This document shows positions 61,789 to 64,000 of a DNA stretch of 64,000 bases, piece after piece. Made by a program: the position numbers and the translations under genes. Positions within the stretch are counted from its first letter, which is position 1; each line of letters starts with the position of its first letter. The notes under the pieces were generated by a model. That model did not search any database, had not been told where the DNA came from, and saw only the letters and a list, made by a program, of their open reading frames with translations. Source of the DNA: DATGKG01 sp963783145 (GTDB lineage: Bacteria > Desulfobacterota > Binatia > Binatales > Binataceae); assembly GCA_963783145.1 (NCBI GenBank), contig CAWAMM010000004.1, positions 372,001 to 436,000 on the forward strand, in the 5' to 3' direction.

Positions 61789-62613
61789 CTACGCCTTCTT
61801 CTTCGCGAAGGGACGATCGCGGGCGCTAAGTGCTTCCTTCAGCCCTTTCTCGCGACTGTTCTTCATCCACTCTTTCACTGTGTCCGTCTGATGCGCGATG
61901 ACGTCGATGTCCGCCGATGACTGTTCGGCCGCGCGAATCCCGAGGATGTCGTAGTAGCGATTGACCGCGGCCTTGTGCAGCGTAAGAAGCTCCGCCGGCA
62001 CCATCGCGACGCGGCGGCAGTACGCGAGCGTCTCTTCCTCGAGCTTGTCCTTCGGATAGACGCGATTGATGAGATGCCATTCGAGCGCTTCCTTAGCCGA
62101 CATGTAATCGCCGGTGAAGAAGTACTCCTTGGTCTTGCGCGGACCCATTAGAACGGGCCACATCGACAGCGTCGGCAGGATTCCCAGCGACCGTCCCGCG
62201 GGATGGCCGAACTGCGCATCCTCGCTCGCGAACACGATATCGCAATGACCGATCAGCTCGGTGCCGCCGGCGAGGCAGAAGCCATGCACCTGCGCGATGG
62301 TGGGCTTGTTGATGTTCCATAGCCGTTGCCATCGCTCGATGGTCTTGTGCAGACCGTAGCGATCGCTGGTGACGGTGAACTTCGAGCCCGGATGCTGGGT
62401 GCCCTGCAGGTCGTAGCCGGCCGAGAAGGCGCGCCCGGCGCCGCGAATGATCAGCACGCTCGCTTCCGGGTCGCTCTCGTACTCGCTCATCACGCTTTCG
62501 AACTCTGAAAGCAGCTTCTGCGACAGCGCGTTGAGTTTCTCGGGGCGATTGAGGGTCAGGCGGAAGATTTTGTCCTCGACCTTTTCATAAGTGATGGTTT
62601 CGTAATTCGCCAT
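61789..62613 (-). CDS. Enoyl-CoA hydratase/isomerase family protein
   Basis: 274 residues of the crotonase fold. Oxyanion-hole regions: RAFSAGYDLQGTQ and VHGFCLAGGTELIGHCDIVFASED, with GRSLGI replacing the usual catalytic Glu region, so it may be an isomerase or hydrolase-type member. C-terminal EWMKNSREKGLKEALSARDRPF. Start ATG has GGAGAAAATC upstream. It lies 18 nt downstream of the alpha/beta hydrolase gene and likely forms an operon with it. Confidence 0.9.
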   Translation of the reverse strand: MANYETITYEKVEDKIFRLTLNRPEKLNALSQKLLSEFESVMSEYESDPEASVLIIRGAGRAFSAGYDLQGTQHPGSKFTVTSDRYGLHKTIERWQRLWNINKPTIAQVHGFCLAGGTELIGHCDIVFASEDAQFGHPAGRSLGILPTLSMWPVLMGPRKTKEYFFTGDYMSAKEALEWHLINRVYPKDKLEEETLAYCRRVAMVPAELLTLHKAAVNRYYDILGIRAAEQSSADIDVIAHQTDTVKEWMKNSREKGLKEALSARDRPFAKKKA

Positions 62614-62631
62614 TTGATTTTCTCCGCTTGG

Positions 62632-63456
62632 TTACTTCACTGGGGCGACAAAATCGCCCGGGATCTTTACCGATTCCTCGGGCGCTTCCCAGAAGAACAT
62701 GTGCCCGATGCCTTTGAGGATGTGCACCTTCGAGCCCGGGATTTTTGAATGAAGGATCTCGGCATTCGCATGCGGCAGGAGCCGGTCATCATCGCCATGG
62801 AAGATCAGCGTCGGCGCTTTGATCTGCGCGAGCCGGTCATACGAGTCCCACGGCATGATCGCTTCCATCTGGCGCGTGAAAGTATGCATCGGAGTGACCG
62901 GATACTTGCCCATGTCGGCGATTTGCTGATCGATGAACGCCTGTCCGTTTTTCGAGGCGAGAAAGGCCGTGCCGCACGCGACTGAAAACGCCACCCGCGC
63001 CGCGTCTTCCGGCGACATCCCCGGTTGCGGCATCAGCTTGCCAACGTTTTCGGGATCGGTAGGCGCGCCGTGCGTCATGCCACACGCGGTGCATCCGAGC
63101 ACGAGACCACGTACACGCGCCGCGTGACTCAGCGCGAACTCCTGCGCGATCATCCCGCCCATCGAGATCCCGTAGATGTGCGCGCGCGGAATTTTCGCGT
63201 GGTCCAACACCGCGGCGACATCGTTGGCCATGTCAGTCATCGTCCATGGCGCATCGGGCTTGTCGCTCTCCCCGGTGCCGCGATTATCGATGAGAATGGT
63301 CTTGAAGCGTTTCTCGATGCGGCTTAGAAACGGCTCGCCCCATCCGCGGCTGGAGCCGCTGAAGCCCATTATCAGCGCTAGCGGGTCGCCCTCGCCGCGA
63401 ATCTCGTAGCGAAGCTTGAGGCCATCTTTGGTTTGCGCGAAATCTCTGGTCGCCAT
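62632..63456 (-). CDS. Alpha/beta hydrolase (3-oxoadipate enol-lactonase-like)
   Basis: 274 residues from ATG 63456 with GGAG upstream. Triad: Ser in GISMGGMIAQEF (~98), Asp in IFHGDDDRLLP (~218), His in LKGIGHMFFWEAPEE (~246). N-terminal PLALIMGFSGSSRGWGEPF supplies the oxyanion hole. Close to PcaD/CatD-type lactonases but also to many carboxylesterases. Pairs with the enoyl-CoA hydratase downstream. Confidence 0.88.
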   Translation of the reverse strand: MATRDFAQTKDGLKLRYEIRGEGDPLALIMGFSGSSRGWGEPFLSRIEKRFKTILIDNRGTGESDKPDAPWTMTDMANDVAAVLDHAKIPRAHIYGISMGGMIAQEFALSHAARVRGLVLGCTACGMTHGAPTDPENVGKLMPQPGMSPEDAARVAFSVACGTAFLASKNGQAFIDQQIADMGKYPVTPMHTFTRQMEAIMPWDSYDRLAQIKAPTLIFHGDDDRLLPHANAEILHSKIPGSKVHILKGIGHMFFWEAPEESVKIPGDFVAPVK

Positions 63457-63525
63457 GCCCACTCCGTTGCGATCGGAAGTTGAATCGCGGCTGAGAATAA
63501 CACGATGGGAGAAAATCGGTAGGGG

Positions 63526-63670
63526 AGAGACCTAACCCCTAACCCCTTCCCCTGAAGGGGAAGGGGAACCAGAAAAAATGCAGAACGCAGGCGAACTGTA
63601 ATCTCGATAAACAATGCGCTTGACTGGCTCCCCTTCCACTTCAGGGGAAGGGGCTGTGGGTTAGGTCTCT
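63526..63670. repeat. Family B REPIN-like element, paired
   Basis: 145 bp with 13-bp perfect inverted ends (AGAGACCTAACCC / GGGTTAGGTCTCT). Inside, two C/G-rich palindromic units lie in opposite orientation: CCCCTTCCCCTGAAGGGGAAGGGG at 63543-63566 and CCCCTTCCACTTCAGGGGAAGGGG at 63630-63653. A single unit of the same family is at 10944. Lies between the alpha/beta hydrolase and P450 genes. Confidence 0.85.
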
Positions 63671-63673
63671 GAC

Positions 63674-63711
63674 GAAAAAAAACCTCTCCCCCCGAGGCAC
63701 GGGGGGAGAGG
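63674..63711 (-). terminator. Rho-independent terminator of the P450 gene
   Basis: On the minus strand: stem CCTCTCCCCCC / GGGGGGAGAGG around a short loop, followed by TTTTTTTT (63675-63682). It is 39 nt after the stop of the P450 gene. Confidence 0.85.
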
Positions 63712-63749
63712 AAAAAGGAGGAGAGAGGAACCGGAACTATATCACAACC

Positions 63750-64000
63750 TCATGCGCGAAGCATGATCCGCACCGGCATGTGCTTGATGCCACCGACGAA
63801 GCCCGAGCGCAGGCGCTCCACCGGCCCGGCGGATTCCACATACTCGATGCGCTTGAGTAACTCGCGAAAAATCACCTCCAACTCCAGGCGCGCAAGATTG
63901 GCGCCGAGGCAAAAGTGCTCGCCGATGCCGAACGCGATATGCGGATTGGGATCGCGCGTGATGTCAAACTTGAACGGCTGCTCGAAAACGTCCTCGTCGC
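63750..64000 (-). CDS. Cytochrome P450, C-terminal part (cut by window edge)
   Basis: The last ~83 residues are present; the 5' part lies beyond the right edge. The heme-binding signature FGIGEHFCLGANLAR gives the Cys ligand, followed by LELEVIFRELLKRIEYV and the end VGGIKHMPVRIMLRA. A monooxygenase of the bacterial class I type that needs a ferredoxin partner. The substrate is not predictable from this part. Followed by a strong terminator. Confidence 0.93.
   Translation of the reverse strand, partial: DEDVFEQPFKFDITRDPNPHIAFGIGEHFCLGANLARLELEVIFRELLKRIEYVESAGPVERLRSGFVGGIKHMPVRIMLRA

Noticed and set aside
1..64000. tRNA, rRNA or CRISPR array
   Set aside because: I looked for tRNA T-loop signatures (GGTTCGAATCC-like) and regular direct repeats and found none that hold up.

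Overview
The window is a GC-rich chromosomal stretch of a Gram-negative bacterium. Envelope and secretion genes support this: a GspC-like protein, a 67K-type SppA, a LysM L,D-transpeptidase, a PBP5-type carboxypeptidase, a lipobox protein and glutathione synthesis. The metabolic genes (Ccr-type reductase, amidohydrolase, P450, enoyl-CoA hydratase, GSTs, SDRs, PEP-mutase family) together with a kelch protein carrying Thr-Pro linkers resemble soil or sediment lineages near the old Deltaproteobacteria, such as Binatota. That placement is inference from gene content; no 16S rRNA or tRNA gene was found in the window.

Layout. 1-8.5 kb: cut sugar aminotransferase, GFA-type zinc protein, GT39-like membrane protein, L,D-transpeptidase, UvrD/PcrA helicase, RlmE, membrane protein, diiron oxidase-like protein. 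8.5-14.3 kb: ZIP transporter, TetR regulator, two SDRs, PEP-mutase family enzyme, lipoprotein. 14.3-26.2 kb: SppA, DUF2333 protein, ParE/RHH toxin-antitoxin pair, D-Ala-D-Ala carboxypeptidase, GNAT, GspC-like protein, plant-type glutamate-cysteine ligase, very large patatin-like protein. 26.8-32.5 kb: secreted CrtC/AttH-like protein, then a nucleotidyltransferase-glycosyltransferase gene split in two. 32.5-40.7 kb is the accessory region: a frameshifted AAA ATPase/DUF4276 pair, a duplicated small secreted-protein locus, and a 3,247-bp IS1-family element with 18-bp inverted ends, 8-bp target duplications and at least four passenger genes. 40.9-46.4 kb is a conserved housekeeping run: yceD, rpmF, plsX, fabD (frameshifted), acpP, nrdR, ribD. 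46.5-53.8 kb: decayed HigB toxin with intact HigA antitoxin, nitroreductase, amidohydrolase, cupin, GST, large kelch protein. 54-64 kb: GST, YxiG-like protein, bacteriohemerythrin, Ccr, D-lactate dehydrogenase-like FAD/FeS protein, enoyl-CoA hydratase, alpha/beta hydrolase, P450 C-terminus with terminator.

The most interesting points are the IS1-family element, whose tightly overlapping three-gene HTH/toxin-like operon is carried as cargo and whose empty site can be read from a second copy of the target locus; several families of dispersed palindromic intergenic repeats, two with REPIN-like paired architecture; the split nucleotidyltransferase-glycosyltransferase; and indels in fabD, the AAA/DUF4276 pair and higB. 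The fabD indel is probably an assembly error because the gene is normally essential; the others may be true decay.
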